This document shows positions 62,809 to 64,000 of a stretch of 64,000 nucleotides of DNA, piece after piece. Numbering within the stretch: position 1 is the stretch's first letter; the number at the start of each line of letters is the position of its first letter. The DNA is from DASYKT01 sp963718105. Lineage in GTDB: Bacteria > Acidobacteriota > Blastocatellia > Pyrinomonadales > Pyrinomonadaceae. The DNA is taken from positions 2,356,001 to 2,420,000 of the forward strand of contig OY970352.1 of the NCBI GenBank assembly GCA_963718105.1, read 5' to 3'. The translations under genes were made by a program, and so were the position numbers. The notes beneath the pieces are model-generated. The model searched no databases, was not told where the DNA came from, and saw only the letters and a program-made list of their open reading frames with translations.

Positions 62809-63059
62809 AGCGATTCTTGTGTGTCGGCTGTTTTTTGCACCATCGCTTTTTTCATTGGAAAAAAGAAATGCGTGAATTTGTTAATGTGGCATAGATTAAT
62901 CGCTAAATGAAATGTACTTCCGGTTTTGCTCTGTGGTTGCAATTCTTATTTTTAAGTGTCGAATAAATGTACGTTTTTTCTTTCAGAGACGTCGAGCTAA
63001 ATTAGTGGCTGCTGTTTAGCGCATTTTGTGTAAATTTCGCGGCTTTCGTTTTACTTTAA

Positions 63060-63255
63060 TCCTAACTTTACAAACATCCCCATCAGACAAAAAGCGCTGT
63101 TCATCTCTCACGACAATTCAGGTATGCTCGTGGTTGCAAGTCGCTGCGGCTGCCGCTCTTTGAACTCCAAAAATCCCAAAATCCGCGTTCCATTTTTGTT
63201 CCAGTGTTCCACTTGCGCGCACGCCGGAACAGTGGAACGCTTTTCTGGCTTACGA
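63060..63255. repeat. R7 dispersed repeat, copy 3
   Basis: GACAAAAAGCGCTGTTCATC, CCAAAAATCCCAAAATCCGC, GTTCCACTTGCG and CAGTGGAACGCTTTTC align with the 41043-41310 block in order and spacing. Confidence 0.75.
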
Positions 63256-63389
63256 TTAAGCACTGATAATGCGGCCTTTACGGCCGAGCGTTCCATTACT
63301 CAAGATAATGTGGAAATAAGTTACAGACAGAGTGTTTTGAGGAACTTACACATCTTCCGTCTTAAAAGTTAATGTTAGAATGCCCAAAT

Positions 63390-64000
63390 ATGAGAATACT
63401 GCAGTTGGCCATGTCCATTACTCTATTGCTGTTATTTGTTGATCTCTGCCTCGCCCAAACGTATCCGCCGCCGATGCCGGGTGATTTCGTCATCAAAGAT
63501 TTCAAATTCCAGAGCGGCGAAACATTACAAAACCTGAAGCTGCATTATGTGACGTTCGGGAAGCCGGTAAAAGACAAAGATGGCAAGGTGACGAATGCGG
63601 TGCTGGTGCTGCATGGTACCGGAGGGACACACACGCAATTCCTAAGAGCTTCTTTTGCCGGGACGCTTTTTGGCAAAGGTCAGCTATTAGACGCCGAGAA
63701 ATATTTCATTATTATCCCCGACAACGTCGGCCATGGCGACAGCAGCAAACCCAGTAACGGCCTGCATGCCAAATTTCCTCATTACAACTATCACGATATG
63801 GTCACGCTGCAGTATCGTTTGCTGACCGAAAAGTTGGGCGTCGATCATTTGCGGCTGGTGATGGGGACTTCGATGGGCGGAATGCATTCGTGGGTGTGGG
63901 CCGAGATGTATCCTGACTTTATGGACGCGGCGATGCCGCTGGCGAGCCTTCCCATCGAGATCTCGGGCCGCAACCGTTATTTCCGCCGGATGATAATGGA
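63390..64000 (+). CDS. exported alpha/beta-hydrolase, homoserine O-acetyltransferase-like (partial)
   Basis: Starts at 63390 with a Sec signal peptide (MRILQLAMSITLLLLFVDLC, cleavage near CLAQ) and runs past the window end after about 203 residues. Alpha/beta-hydrolase features: VLVLHGTGGTHTQF (oxyanion region), YFIIIPDNVGHGDSSKP and the nucleophile elbow GTSMGGMHS (Gly-x-Ser-x-Gly). The MGGMHSWVWAEMYPDFMDAAMPL pattern is typical of the MetX-like branch, but the signal peptide argues for an exported esterase-like enzyme. The catalytic Asp/His lie outside the window. Confidence 0.87.
   Translation, partial: MRILQLAMSITLLLLFVDLCLAQTYPPPMPGDFVIKDFKFQSGETLQNLKLHYVTFGKPVKDKDGKVTNAVLVLHGTGGTHTQFLRASFAGTLFGKGQLLDAEKYFIIIPDNVGHGDSSKPSNGLHAKFPHYNYHDMVTLQYRLLTEKLGVDHLRLVMGTSMGGMHSWVWAEMYPDFMDAAMPLASLPIEISGRNRYFRRMIM

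Larger units (their letters stand above)
62743..63389. other. gap with R1 and R7 copies
   Basis: No gene is supported. R1 copy F (62772-62808) lies 30 bases after the four-helix gene and an R7 copy at 63060-63255. The remaining parts are AT-rich and unstructured by eye. Confidence 0.6.

Noticed and set aside
63108..63296. 62-residue minus-strand open frame
   Set aside because: Covers the R7 copy 3 and shows no protein-like conservation.

Overview
The window comes from a Gram-negative bacterium. It carries Kdo (LPS core) synthesis genes, lipoproteins with lipoboxes, many Sec signal peptides and a TgpA-type transglutaminase. Base composition is moderate, and intergenic DNA is crowded with short palindromic repeats. 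Gene content and style suggest Acidobacteriota, probably a Blastocatellia/Pyrinomonadaceae-like lineage; this is an inference from gene families, and a 16S search would settle it.

Layout. 1-9065 (minus): an OppA-like lipoprotein cut by the window edge, a TgpA-like transglutaminase, a TlpA-like thioredoxin and an M16 peptidase. 9305-14680 (minus): a complete rRNA operon, 16S-tRNA-Ile-tRNA-fMet-tRNA-Ala-23S-5S, with a strong sigma70-type promoter and a terminator, followed upstream by tRNA-Gly. 15274-26705 (minus): a secreted Q-rich protein, then kdsC, an inactivated M1-like protein, two paralogous beta-helix proteins, kdsA, pyrG, a small membrane protein and kdsB. 26805-36436: mixed housekeeping and accessory genes (CPBP protease, GAF/SpoIIE phosphatase, DinB-like, YdeI-like, sucC, lipoprotein, pepA, smpB, tRNA-Gln, thioesterase).

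36536-52594 (minus) is an expanded thrS-infC-rpmI-rplT-pheS-pheT-zapB-like-zapA-6S RNA-ymdB cluster. Extra genes sit inside it: a possible PD-(D/E)XK protein, a zinc ribbon, a two-gene unknown module, a two-TM protein with a decayed paralogue, and an SDR/DUF2867 protein. infC appears to start with AUC. A plus-strand accessory cassette, DUF262 protein + HEPN protein, lies between pheT and the zap genes and is bordered by related repeats.

52874-64000: tRNA-Val, an arginase-family (HutG-like) enzyme and hutU (histidine degradation), a metallo-beta-lactamase/rhodanese protein, a pentapeptide-repeat membrane protein, a lipoxygenase, a four-helix-bundle (S23/IVS-type) protein and the start of an alpha/beta hydrolase.

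The most unusual features are: (i) the DUF262-HEPN cassette; (ii) a dispersed inverted-repeat family (ends TTCGGAATAGAT) that brackets the four-helix-bundle gene and recurs at four other places; (iii) duplicated 3-prime ends of pheS and hutU lying downstream of the intact genes; (iv) initiator tRNA inside the rRNA spacer; and (v) at least a dozen other repeat families, one of which appears to run in frame through pheT.
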